64,000 bases of DNA from Diphasiastrum complanatum (GCA_029204225.1 CM055108.1:212217-276216); one strand, 5' to 3'; positions 48,574 to 60,137 are shown, counted from the stretch's first letter. Notes: generated from the letters alone by a model not told the origin. A program made the numbers and translations.

Positions 48574-49316
48574 CTAGTTAAAGATTTGGGAAGACCAAAA
48601 ACAACTTGCCTCTTTGCCATCACCTGCAATGACTTGAAGCTGAGATGCCTCAATCTCTTGTGTCATACCTCTTGCATTGACAATTGCTCCTTTGCCATAC
48701 ATCCAACTTAATTTACCTTGTCTCTTCTCTTTTGCAATCAACCCACCTTCTTTCTTAATCAAACAAACATAACCATCAAACTCCACCTTGAAATTCTTGT
48801 CAAAATTTTGACTAACACTAAGAAGATTTTTAGTGTTTGATGGAATGAACAGAACATCCTTCAAATTTACATTCCTATTGGTAGAAATTGTGCCAATCCC
48901 TTTTATTGCACGCTCACTATCATTGGTCATGTAGATCAGATTATTGTCACTTCAAATGCCATCAATGATGAATAATACTCCCCATGCAACGTCATATGTG
49001 ATGTAGCTCCATTATCAATCCACCAAGGATCAATATCTCCATGATTAGCCAACAAGCATGATGACATAACAAAAGCATCATTTGAAATTTGTTCGTCAAC
49101 ATCATCTTCATTAAGAGTTAGATTGTTTTGCTTCTCACCTTGATCATTTTTCTTCTTGAAGCAATCACTAGAAAAATGTCCTTTGACTCCACAATAAAAA
49201 CATTTTAGCTCAGATATATCTTTCTTCTTGCCAACAAAAATAGAAGGCTCGCCTTGATCTTGCCCTTTAGACCACTTGCTTTTGCCCTTGCCCTTGAACT
49301 TTTCTTTTGAGAACAT
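48574..49316 (-). pseudogene. Copia zinc knuckle, protease and pre-integrase fragment
   Basis: Minus strand, two frames. The first (49316-48936) has a Lys/Gly-rich tail, the knuckle CFYC-GVKG-H-FSSD-C and the protease motif 'WWIDNGATSHM', where the catalytic DSG is changed to DNG. The second (48930-48574) has 'AIKGIGTIS', 'LKDVLFIPSNTKNLLSVSQN' and a frame-shifted pre-integrase region. It is close to the plus-strand copia at 11042-11727. Its 5' side is cut at 49321-49327 by another LTR. Confidence 0.88.
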
Positions 49317-49326
49317 GGCTTCCTCC

Positions 49327-49836
49327 TGTCATGCCCATGACTGGTCTCAAGTAGCGCATCCATGCTAGGGACTGGTAGACCAACAACCCGTAAGTTAATT
49401 GTGACTATAAGGGAATTGGGGCCCTTATGTGTACATGGTCATAATTAATGGTTGTAGGCCTAAACACATGGTGGTGGAGTTGCTATGGGTCTATCAGTGA
49501 GTCATTAGGGAACTGGATGACATGGCCCAGATAGGCTATAGAGGTGTCCACTAAGGTGTCACAGTGCACTACTAGTGGTGCATGGGCCTTGGAGGGTATA
49601 AGTATACCTATTGGGCTCTCACTAGTGTATGCTTGATTCTGTGATTGGTAGCTACATGTTGCTAGTGTGATGCCTCTTTCCATGACTTTGATTGATCCAT
49701 AGCTTGGGGGCTAGATCCATTCAATGTAGGTTTGGTTGGGTTGGTTTATCCACCACCCGTTCCCTTGTGTTATTGATTTGATGGTATGCTTAGACTAGTA
49801 CCCTGTAGTGTAGGACTTCATATTGGTATCAGAGCC
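49327..49836 (+). mobile_element. LTR (494 bp) with primer-binding site
   Basis: TG at 49327 to CA at 49820, followed by TGGTATCAGAGCC (49824-49836). This is the 5' end of a plus-strand LTR element inserted at the gag end of the minus-strand copia. No gag or pol follows, and no second LTR is seen in the window, so only the head of the element survives. Confidence 0.75.
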
Positions 49837-50016
49837 ACTCTAAGCAGGATTTTGCCATTGTAAGTGTTGTGGGAAATCTTGACATTTTCTCGAGATTCCG
49901 GTGGAACAAGCGTTGGAATTTTGGGATTTTCTTCCCGTTGGAAATTTTTCTTGAAGTGCAATCGTTTGTGTGGTAAGTGCACTATTAGGATCACATTCAA
50001 TTTGGTTTTTGAAAAG
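49837..50016 (+). other. Leader remnant after the primer-binding site
   Basis: Non-coding. Its last ~55 bp (49959-50013, 'gtttgtgtggtaagtgcacta') recur at 50269-50325 on the other side of the hairpin repeat. Confidence 0.5.
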
Positions 50017-50243
50017 GTAGACATAGTGGCGAAAATATTCTAATCATTTGGTTGTGAGTAGTGGTGTTGATTGACAGGTTTGCATGGCTGTCTATTATGG
50101 AGTTACATGCTCACATCCCTGCAATCAAATTGTTAGTTTGTTGGAAAATGAAGCATAAGCCTGTAACTCCATAATAGACAGCCATGCAAACCTGTCAATC
50201 AACATCAACACTCACAGCCAAATGATTAGAGTATTTTTGCCAC
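50017..50243. repeat. Hairpin repeat (MITE-like), about 90-bp arms
   Basis: The arm 50017-50106 is the reverse complement of 50161-50243 apart from scattered changes, with a ~54-bp loop. A second, inverted and truncated copy lies at 50533-50690. Flanking direct repeats (49959-50013 and 50269-50325) suggest a duplication at insertion or a rearrangement. Confidence 0.85.
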
Positions 50244-50915
50244 TATGTCTGCCTTTTCCCATCGATACAATTGTTTGTGTGGTAAGTGCACTACCAGGAT
50301 CACATTTGATTCGATTTTTTGAGCATTTCGAATAGATTTCTTGGAAGAAATTCTGTTTGAGTTCTATTGTTGCCAATTACTTTGCGGTAGGCACTTTATA
50401 GAAGCAACGATTATTTTGTTGGTTATGCTGAATTTTTTCTCAGATTTCTTGTTCATTTTAGCAGTGATTCTTGTATTTCGAATGTTGTCTATTGCTTTTT
50501 TGGAAGCCGTTTTTGTGTAAAATTGATGGAAAAAGACAAACATAGTGGCAAAGATACTCTAATCATTTGGCTGAGTGTTGGTGTTGATTGACAGGTTTGC
50601 ATGGCTGTCTATTATGGAGTTACAGGCTTATGCTTCATTTTTCAACAAATTAACAATTTGATTGCAAGGATGTGAGCCTGTAAAGCCATTTATTGGAAGT
50701 GGTTTGGTTCAAAACAAGTGTTATTAAATGAAATAGTTAATGTAACCTGCAAAATTTAGTTTTTGTGAAAATTTGGGGAACATATTCTTGTTTCTCAAAC
50801 ATAATATGGGCAAACCTTGCAAATCTATAATAGAAACTTTGCTTATCCGAGCAATAGTAAGAAAGTTATGACAGTTCAATGTTTTTTAGAGTAGAAAATA
50901 TTTTCCCCTTGGAAC
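50244..50915. repeat. Second, truncated copy of the hairpin repeat and flanks
   Basis: The segment 50533-50690 matches the reverse complement of the first hairpin unit through one arm and the loop ('gacaggtttgcatggctgtc') and then breaks off near 'cctgtaaagcc'. The rest of the interval holds no gene. Confidence 0.75.
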
Positions 50916-51410
50916 CTAAAGGGGGTAGCACGCCGGCATGCGATACAGGTTGCATTTGCGTCTTCCTTGTGCGATCAACGTACTGGTGCTAGCTTCAACG
51001 ACATTACATGTTTTGTCTGCAAAAGTCACACGCATCCCAACATCTGCTATCTTTGCTACTGATAGCAAATCTTGTTGCAGTAAGGTAAGAAGAGAACATC
51101 TTCGAGTTGTTGGTCTCTGTCGTTTGTATTGAGCCATAATGAACCAATACCATTCACTCAGTGTTTTGATCCATCTCCAAGTACTATGAATCTTGATCGG
51201 TCAGTACTTCAAAAATCAGACATTAATTGTCTTGATGTAACAAAGTGTGAAGTAGCTCCTGAATCAAGGATCACCTCTTGTGTGACAGATGTGGAGGCTA
51301 CACACACGCCTGTACACAGATAGGTCGTCGAATTTCCATTGTTCAACCTATCTTCGCCCATCTTTGAGCTTTCTGGCTCTTCGACGTAGGAAAAATTATT
51401 ATTGTTCTCT
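50916..51410 (-). pseudogene. Copia protease-region fragment, sister of the one at 7.9 kb
   Basis: DNA from about 51125 to 51410 aligns with 7930-8220 with many point changes (shared blocks include 'gatccatctccaag' and 'gatcacctc'). On the minus strand it carries the decayed protease region and then a frame at 51137-50916 with 'QQDLLSVAKIADVGMRVTF', the segment just after protease. The fragment is bounded by unrelated elements on both sides. Confidence 0.82.
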
Positions 51411-51420
51411 CATTTTGTAA

Positions 51421-52230
51421 GTGAATATATTTTTTGAAAGTGAAAAACTCTCCACCGTTACTATGTTTTTGGATGGAAAAGCTTTACTATGGTGGGAAGA
51501 TTTAGTAGCCAAAGCAAAAACAACCATTAACATGGGAATGAAGAAACAAAATGTTTCTAATTACAAAGCCTTGCTAGCTTTCAGCCCTCAGCCCGATGAA
51601 GACATTCGTGAACTCAAAGATCTGGAAACACAAAACAAGAAAAGTTTCGCAAACACGAAAGTCAAAGGAGACGAAGATGAACAATTCGCGAACACCAAAG
51701 TCAAAAGTCTAGTATTCAAGGAATACTTTCTTCCCTTGTTAGATGATTATGAACATTTTTAAAAACTTTTGGGATTGATTATGACTAAAGGCCTTGATCA
51801 ATTTATTCAAGATTTCCATGAGTATCTTAATCCTCTTTATAGTGAAATACCTCCAAAGATACAGATGCTCATGTTCATTGATGATTTACCTAAGGACTAT
51901 CAAGTGGATGTTTAAAGGAACCATCCCAACACCTTAGAAGATGCTATTAGGGTTGCAAAGTTTTATGATGATACTCCTAAGCCACATAAGAGTCATCACC
52001 CTAATGAGCAAAACAAGAGTTTTCAATTTAAAAGGAAGGAAGTTACCAATGAGGCATCTTCCAATCCTAATTCTAAGAAACCCAAACACCACTTTAATAA
52101 ACATCAAGGTGGCAAGAAGGACCTAGCGGAAGCTTGAAAGAAAAATCTTTGCTTCAAGTGCAATGGAGAGGGTGACCTTGCACATGATTGTGTCAAAAAA
52201 AAAAGTCTCAACCTCAGGTATCATATCTAA
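51421..52230 (+). pseudogene. Ty3/gypsy gag with an internal insertion
   Basis: The start 'VTMFLDGKALLWWEDLVAKA' is the gypsy gag capsid signature, and the later 'VFKEYFLPLLDDYEHF', 'LDQFIQDFHEYL' and 'PKIQMLMFIDDLPKDY' continue it. Between them, about 51564-51712, lies a foreign ~150-bp in-frame stretch also found at 61036-61215. Stops occur at about 51760, 51913 and 52135. The zinc knuckle (about 52150-52190) reads CFKC-NGEG-D-LAHD-C, with Asp in place of the metal-binding His. Confidence 0.85.
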
Positions 52231-52617
52231 TGACATGGATATTTGTTTTCTTAGTTCAATGCTTTATGGACCTAATGACTTAATTTGCATTAAGGGTAAA
52301 CTTGGATAAACATGTTGTTAATGTACTTTTTGACATGAGATCCAATCATAATTTTATAAATGCAAATTTGGTGCAGATGCTAAACCTTCCCATCAAAAAA
52401 AGTGAGAAGAAATAATGTGTGACAATGGCGTCTGGATGTAATTCTAAACCCATGGATTATGTGGTTCCTAATGTACCATTGCACATGTAGGACTACGTTG
52501 AAAAACTAGAATTTCAATGCCATTAATTTGGCAAACGTGGATGTTCTTGGGCAATAATGACATTATAATAAGAATAAATCATTAAAAATTGATTTTGTTG
52601 AAAAACATTTAACTTTT
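52231..52617 (+). pseudogene. Decayed gypsy protease region
   Basis: Lies between gag and RT of the same element, where the protease belongs. Short matches such as 'VNVLFDMRSNHNFIN' (D-S/T-G replaced) can be read, with several frame changes. Confidence 0.5.
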
Positions 52618-53714
52618 ATGCATGATTGTTCTTTAATAAAGATTATTGCTAGTTTAAGTGTTGATGCTACTGGTGTTAAACCTTACTCTAAGCATGAACT
52701 TAATTTTTTGATAAAGAACACAAAGTATAAAGTTTATTTATGTTTTCACAAAAGCCTAATTTGTTGCATTGGTGAAATTCTTAAACTTAATGCCATGAAT
52801 ATACCTAGTGAGAAAACTCTTGAATTTGAAGCCTATAGTGAACTTAGGCAAGAATTTAATGATGGTTTTTTAGACCTTCGTATAGGTTTACCATCTGAAA
52901 GGTCTGTAGATCACAAGATTGACCTTGTACTTGGTTTGATTCCTATTGCACAACACCCTTATAGGGTGAGTGCATCGGAAGAGACTGAGGTACAAAGGCA
53001 ATTAAGTGAGTATCTAGAGAAATTGTGGGTTAAACCTAGTAACTCTCCTTGGGCATCACCAGTGGTTCTGGTCGCCAAGAAGGATGGGACTATAAGGTTT
53101 TGTGTGGACTATAAAAAATTGAACAAAGTTACAAATAAGAATAGGTATCTACTACCACGAATGGATGACCTAATAGATTATCTTGGTGGTGCAAGGTACT
53201 TTACCAAGATAGATCTAAGATCAGGGGATCATCGGATTCGTATTAAGGTAGAGGATATACCTAAGACGAGGTTCAAACTCGATTTGGACACTATGAGTTT
53301 TTGGTGCTTCCATTTGGTTTAACCAATTCACCAACGACTTTCCAACGATTTGTTCAGGCCATATTTGGGAAGATTCATGGTAGTATTCTTGGATGATATC
53401 CTAGTCTTTAGTAGACTTTGGCGGAACATAAAGAGCATCTTAGGATTGTCTTCGACATCTTAATAAGAGAAAAACTCTTTGTCAAAGAGTCTAAGTGTGA
53501 TTTTTTTGCTAAAAAATTATCATACCCAAGGCATAAAATTTTCGAACAAGGAGTAGAAATAGAGGCCCATTGTATCCGGACGGTTATTAAATGGCCAATT
53601 CTTACTACAGTTCGGAAAATCAAGTCATTCTTGGGTTTCGTGGGATATTTGCATCAGCATATACCCCAATTTGCTAGGATGGCATTTCCCCTCACTCAAG
53701 CTTTGAAAGGCAAT
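52618..53714 (+). pseudogene. Ty3/gypsy reverse transcriptase
   Basis: Typical blocks: '[16 protein letters not shown]', '[16 protein letters not shown]', '[20 protein letters not shown]' and '[20 protein letters not shown]', then '[19 protein letters not shown]'. A frame shift at about 53285 follows, then '[17 protein letters not shown]', '[11 protein letters not shown]' (catalytic DD, about 53380-53412) and 'KIKSFLGFVGYLHQHI'. The sequence ends at 53714, directly against the LTR fragment at 53715; RNase H and integrase are missing. Confidence 0.9.
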
Positions 53715-54557
53715 TGAGGCCAATTTGCATTTTAGACTTAGAGATAGGCATTTTAAAGTTATTTAAATTTAAATGTTTTTGAATTACCATTTTTAAAAAG
53801 TGAGAGAAAGTAGAAGGTCGAGTTTGGACACATTCAAATTTGCATGTTAGATACATTGAATCTAGTTCATATTGTAGTAGGGTTTTTTATTTAGAAGTTT
53901 CTATGGAGGGAAACCAAGTTCATTAATGAGACATGGACTTGCTATAAATAGTGTACAAACGTGGGAGAACACATCTTCTCTCTCTCTTATATACATGAGG
54001 CCAATTTGCATTTTAGACTTAGAGATAGGCATTTTAAAGTTATTTAAATTTAAATGTTTTTGAATTACCATTCTTAAAAAGTGAGGGAAAGTAGAAGGTC
54101 GAGTTTGGACACATTCAAATTTGCATGTTAGATACATTGAATCTAGTTCATATTGTAGTAGGGTTTTTTATTTAGAAGTTTCTATGGAGGGAAACCAAGT
54201 TCATTAATGAGGCATGGACTTGCTATAAATAGTGTACAAGCGTGGGAGAACACATCTTCTCTCTCTCTTATATACATGAGTTCTCTTGGGTTCATCTATC
54301 CATTGGTGCACTATAGTAATGATATCTTGAAATCTTGTGTGTAAAATGCTTTGATTTATGGTTCATTGGGTTCACACATGTGAAATACAATACCTTACTA
54401 TTTTTGTATGGACAGCAACTTCATTTTATGATATGTTTGGTGTTTGATCAATATCTTGTTGAGTTTGCATCTCTTTCATTAAGTAGATGTTGATTTTCTA
54501 CATTGCCAATGGTGCTATTTGTGTTGTCTTTCTAAACCAAAGATCAATAGATGTTTC
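53715..54557 (+). mobile_element. Solo copia LTR fragment with a 281-bp tandem duplication
   Basis: TGAGGCCAATTTGC begins at 53715 and again at 53996. The two 281-bp units (53715-53995 and 53996-54276) differ at only a few positions. The second continues into sequence matching the end of the LTR at 9361-9740 and stops near 54557 without a primer-binding site. It shows that this LTR family exists in at least two places in the window. Confidence 0.85.
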
Positions 54558-54848
54558 TCTTCGCCTAATGTAGCACTAGGGCCCCGTTTGGGGCTGCAAG
54601 AACTAGCCCAGCACCATGTACTCTAGATCCTATGATTTCTTTTCTTGACTTCTTAATGGATCATCCAAGAAAGTAGTTCATAGCATGCCTCAAGTAGGTT
54701 CTACCCTAAATACAAAGGAGAACTAAAGAATTGACATCGCACATACATGATTATCCAACTCCAAATTCCACTAATAAGCAGACCAAATATATTGTGATGG
54801 TGATGCTATACAATTGTATGCATACACAGCCTCCATATTGCAGACACT
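54558..54848. other. 3' flank of the TBL gene
   Basis: No gene seen. It probably contains the TBL 3' UTR, as it lies downstream on the minus strand. Confidence 0.4.
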
Positions 54849-56932
54849 CTATCCCAGTAATTCTTGCTTCAGAGTCTCAAATAAGAATTCATTCCATGTG
54901 TCTATTGGGCCAGGCATGCACCAGTGTAGGCAATCTTGTGAAGGAAAGCCATTTTTACCCCTTTTTGTTTGCTTAATTGGGTCTTGATTTGTATAAATGC
55001 CAGGATGCCCATCAGCTCTGTATCTGAAAACTGGAGTAACATCCATAAGCCTCAGTTTTGACTTGTTAGTCACATTGAGTTCAGCTTTTCTGAAGGCATT
55101 GAGCTGATGCTGATGCATGAGCTCAGTATAAGCATTGTAAGGGAGCTCAAAATTTGTGAATGGTCTTGTATTTCCTGTGCATGATCCACCTACATTCCAT
55201 TGACCACCCTCATAGTGTTTGGGTGAATAAGTGCGAAATATTGTTAATCCATGATACTCTGGATGGGAAACTATTGCATTTAGAGCAGTTTGCATTGCTA
55301 GCGCAAATGCAGCTGAGGAGTTGTACCTAAATGAGGGAGTATTTGTCCGCCAACCTTGACCTCCAACCAGCTTATCTGCCATCATATAGGCTGTTTTTTT
55401 GGTGTACCAATGCCCTGAAGATATGATCAAAACATCAAACTTGGGTAGAAATTCCATGAAAGCCTCGTCGGCCTGGTCCAGGTGGAGGTTTGTGACATTA
55501 ACTGGTGTCAGCTCCGATAATTTCCTTGAAGTGCTCACCAGCCATGCTGACCAAATTCTGATAATAGTTACAGAATGCCGAGGAAAATACCAACGCTGCA
55601 TCTTGCGGCACCCTCGATTATTTGGAGCTTCAACCTGTGTGATTAGTCCACCTAACAGAATTAACCGATGTTTCTGAGAATTTTATTGCACAGAATGATT
55701 CACCAATTTGCTTGATAAGATCTTCATTCTGCTATATGATCTGTTTGAAAACTACAGCCACAACTACATTTAAATTGACTCAATTCCAATCAAGTCAACT
55801 TCATTTTCTTCTTTTCTGAGGTTTCAATAATCTTAATGCAAAACGATTTGAAAAAATTTCACAAATCAAATTGACAGATAGACTCAGATTCCAAACAAGG
55901 AAAAGCATTTGAAAATTTCAATTCGAACTGATTCAGAAGCTTTTGAATCTAGATTCTATTAATCCTAATACGACTAGGGCTATTACCTGCATTAGGCAGC
56001 ACATCAATGACTCCATGTGGTTTCGAGCAATTGAATCACCTACAAAGGCAATCACCTTTCCTCGCACTGCTCCAAGAAAAGCTTCCGCATGGAATCGTGG
56101 TAGAGAGCAGCCGGATGGCTTCCACCTCCAGTTTTCATATCCTGTGTCTGGTCTTCCATTGCCTAGACAATTCTGGGATTGAGAAAGTAATGGGCATGTA
56201 TGATTCTTATACAGAGAGCCCATCGGACCGGGTACCCACTTGCCAGTATAGAGGTCACATTCACCTGCTATCAAATTTAGATTAGCTGAACCAATCAGTT
56301 AAAGAAAGGCTTCTCAATTTCAACCTACTTAGGAAGATGGGCTGATAAGTAGAAAAATTTAACAATCTCAGAAGCATGATCCGATCCATTTGTGCTCAAC
56401 AAAACAGAAGCAGAGCTAAAGTATGCGAACTTTCACCTTCAGAAGACAAGGACGTATTGTTTTGACTGTTGAGACTGATAATACTTTCAAAATTTGCAGG
56501 CTCAGCATAAAGAGCTGCCCTTTCACTTGTGTTAGTCAATTTTGCTGAATCAGAGCCGTCTGTTTGCAAGGTGCCTTTCTTCCACCCTGTGAGCACTTCT
56601 GCAGATGGGGCAACAGAACTGATTGAGCCAGCAGAACTAGAGGTAGACTTCAACGTGCTTAGTTGTTGTCTTCCATGTTGAATATGCCCATAAATCTGTT
56701 CGTCAGAGACCAAGTTCAGCTGACTCCAAATCCCCGCGGTGAAATCTGCCCTTCTCTTTGCAATCCCTTCCAAGAATCCAAGGTTGTGGGCAGCATGGAA
56801 GAAGAAAGTAACACTTACGGACATCGTAACAAGGCAGAAAAAGTACCCAATTGTAGTTTTGCTTCTTTTGCATAGTTCTCCATTGGAAACTCCCTGATGC
56901 CCAAGATTACTTCCAGTACCTGACTGCCCCAT
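54849..56932 (-). CDS. TBL: Trichome birefringence-like protein, polysaccharide O-acetyltransferase (519 aa)
   Basis: Exons 56932-56437, 56264-55987 and 55634-54849 join in phase (1560 nt) with GT-AG introns. The chosen ATG (56932) has a strong context (AAGATGG); the frame is open a further 35 codons upstream to a TAG but without another ATG. The product is a type II Golgi membrane protein with a TM segment at about residues 26-48, a variable Ser/Thr-rich stem, the TBL domain start 'GECDLYTGKWV' (166-176), the catalytic 'GDS' (241-243) and the C-terminal 'DCLHW' with the DxxH motif (492-495). TBL enzymes transfer acetyl groups to wall polysaccharides. 'WKPSGCSLPRF' and 'WYFPRHSVTI' resemble the AXY4 clade (xyloglucan acetylation), but the substrate is inferred. 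The gene seems intact. Confidence 0.93.
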
Positions 56933-57216
56933 CTTTTCTTCAGGAATTGACCACAACAAAGGAGACCCAGCTTCCTCAAGTACTCTAAAGGCTGAATCTG
57001 CAGATAGATTGTTGTGGCCTCCATATTTAATATCCAATGTAGATAAGCACTAGCCTGGAATCAGACCTGGATTGAAACAAGTGTAGGTGCTACTGGTATC
57101 AAATCTGTCCAATGGGGAGTAGATTTTGAAAACAGTAAAAGCAGCTCACCCAACAACAAATAACTACCCAAAAGGGACATTTTCTGACAATGCTGAACCC
57201 AGCTCAAGTGTGGAGG

Positions 57217-57241
57217 GAGAGAGAGAGAGAGAGAGAGAGAT
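57217..57241. repeat. Short (GA)n microsatellite
   Basis: About 25 bp of GA repeat between the TBL start and the divergent small ORF, in the position of a shared 5' region. Confidence 0.9.
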
Positions 57242-57431
57242 GATGATGAGAGTGAGAGGTAGGCAGAAAGTGAAACGAGTCTGGCCAGTGCTGTTGATCC
57301 TCAAGTGCTTGGTTTTCTTCTGGTTTTGTATTCTATACAGCATCAAGTACCAAATATGGGAATTAGGTTATTGGGCAAGAGTGGCTGAGATGGGAATCCA
57401 CAAGCACCTTAGAAGCTTGGAGGGTGCTTAA
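57240..57431 (+). CDS. Possible small single-pass membrane protein (63 aa)
   Basis: From the ATG run at 57240 a 63-codon ORF encodes a basic N-terminus ('RVRGRQKVKR') and a hydrophobic segment ('VWPVLLILKCLVFFWFCILY', about residues 14-33), followed by a polar tail. It lies head-to-head with TBL, about 308 bp apart. I do not recognise it. It may be a genuine short protein, a first exon of a longer gene, or chance. Confidence 0.35.
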   Translation: MMMRVRGRQKVKRVWPVLLILKCLVFFWFCILYSIKYQIWELGYWARVAEMGIHKHLRSLEGA

Positions 57432-58144
<713 letters not shown>

Positions 58145-58241
58145 CTACTGTTCATTCTTAAAAAGTCGACATGAGATACCCCCTTTACAATCACTTGTAG
58201 AGTTATTAATTGTTGGAAAGACAACTAGTAGGAAGCTTCAT

Positions 58242-58353
58242 CATGTGCTTCCACACTAGCTTGGTCAACATGGAGTTATGCAACATTTCAATGTCAACAT
58301 GTGCTTCCACACTAGCTTGGTCAACATGGAGCTATGCAACATTTCAATGTCAA
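58242..58353. repeat. 56-bp tandem duplication
   Basis: The unit at 58242-58297 is repeated at 58298-58353 with one substitution (gagttatg/gagctatg). Confidence 0.95.
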
Positions 58354-58979
58354 CCACTACTCATAGCATGCACGTAGGAGCAAAGAAGTTCAAAATTATT
58401 CCTAAATTAGACAAGTGCCATTGCACCATAGAGGTGGTGGATACTTAATGGAACATTTGTTGTCCATTAAATAGAATGCAAACAATTGAGGAGGGATAAT
58501 TTAATTTCCCCTTCATAGGATGCATACGTAACCTCCAAATCTAACCTACAATTCCTTTCATGACACAAGAGTGAATACTTGTGCTTGAATAATCATTATC
58601 AACCTTAGATTTTTTGTTTTGCCTTGCAAAGCATGAGTCAAAGCTATGCACTCAAACTAGCCATGGTAGTTTTTGTAAGAGTCAACATTAAAAAAGTGTC
58701 TCAAAGTTTATATGTGTTTTAGTAGATGATATGTGCTTTCAAGTTTTGGTCACTATAAAGCATTCACATCACTACATTGATTGTATCCAAGGGGTAATGG
58801 TCATACAGAATCTTCTAATAAGATTTTGTGCAAAATATTGACAAAGACTGTAGAAGCCAGTTGTCTTGTGTCTCAAACCAAACTCGTCCAAGGAGAATAA
58901 GATATAACATCTATCCAAGTAGCCATGACGTGTCATTCTCCTTAGGCCAATTGGGTTCAAGTGATCGAAATAATCATCA
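58354..58979. other. Gene-free stretch before the gypsy integrase remnant
   Basis: Mostly AT-rich. The right end may include the decayed 3' end of the minus-strand gypsy pol that starts at 58980, but no motif is clear. Confidence 0.4.
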
Positions 58980-59562
58980 TTAGTGAATTACTTTGACTTT
59001 GTTCATAGCATCTGTCTGATTTTCCTTTAGTTTGTTAATTATTTGAAGGTGATCGTGAACAATGTTATCAATCGACAATCGATCTTCCATTTGAATTATC
59101 TCGAAATCGATAGGTAGTGTCGGATACATACCATAAACCGATAGTATAAAATTATTCTTGTCGTAGTCTTCTTTGTATTTTGGTAAGCCCATAGTACATA
59201 AGGTAATTTCTTGTCCCAATCCCAACGACTATGCTAAGGTTGCTTTATTAAGAATTTTACAAAGTATTATGTTACAGTGCTTAGTCAATCCATTCACTTT
59301 CAAGTTGTACAGAGTAGTCATTTGATGTTTAATCATAATATTTTGGAATAGAAATGTAGCCACTATTTTAGCAACATTCTTCCGCATTGCTTCTGTTTCC
59401 ACCATTTTAGTCACATAATCAGTCGCTACTAAAATGTATCATCTCTTATTGTGTCACAGGTTTAATTGGTCCAACAAAGTCAATTCCCCATTTTCAAATG
59501 GCAAGAGAGGTAAGATTGGTGTGATAGGCCTACGTGTACTGGCAATAGGCTTATCCCTAGTA
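58980..59562 (-). pseudogene. Ty3/gypsy integrase, catalytic core to C-terminus
   Basis: On the minus strand, with frame changes: 'RRPITPILPLLPFENG' then a 'WGIDFVGPIKPV' block in a shifted frame (first Asp), 'DYVTKMVETEA', 'FLFQNIM', and further on 'SVYGMYPTLPIDFEI' with 'LKENQTDAMNKVK'. These are consecutive gypsy integrase blocks. The N-terminal zinc domain of the same gene lies at 62771-63000, beyond the copia inserted at 59568. Confidence 0.87.
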
Positions 59563-59567
59563 TGGAT
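59563..59567. repeat. Target-site duplication TGGAT, left copy
   Basis: TGGAT immediately before the TG of the left LTR; the same five bases follow the right LTR at 62766-62770. Confidence 0.9.
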
Positions 59568-59782
59568 TGTGAAAAATTGGCAAAATCTAGCTTGATAATT
59601 TGATGTTTCTAGTTTGTCAGAAAATATCACATGTGTGGAGCATGTTCCCACGTGTGGAAAATAGTCAAAATTATTTAATCATGTTGACTTTAGGGATGTC
59701 ATAAAGTTTTTTTAGTCAAGCATCTTGGTGTCACTAGTTGATAGGGCCAATTTTGGCTTTAGGGGCAAAAAGTCAAGTACTC

Positions 59783-60137
59783 TCATCACTCCTTTGTATT
59801 GGAGATTCCATCAACAAACAAAGTGAGCTAGTTCAAGTCATACTCAATGGCTTGAAAGATGATTATGACAATCTTGTCCAATCCTATGCTATCAAGGAAG
59901 AGCTTGGAGGCATTACAAGGTGTTCTTATTGTTGAAGAGCCAAGACATGAGAACAAGATTTTGAGGATGGACAAATTATCCCTCAATCATATTGGTGATG
60001 GCAAAGCTTTATTTGTCAAAGACAAGCACAAAGAGAGGAGCAAGAAGAAACACCAATACTTCTCTAAGGACAAAGCAAAATACAAAGACCAAGATGGAGA
60101 GGAGGAGGACACCTTCATGCTTCTACTTCAAGGATGA
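59783..60137 (+). pseudogene. Copia gag, C-terminal half
   Basis: Reads 'SELVQVILNGLKDDYDNLVQ', the conserved gag block, then after a frame shift a Lys-rich tail ('KERSKKKHQYFSKDKAKYKD'). The N-terminal half is deleted together with the end of the left LTR. Confidence 0.85.
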
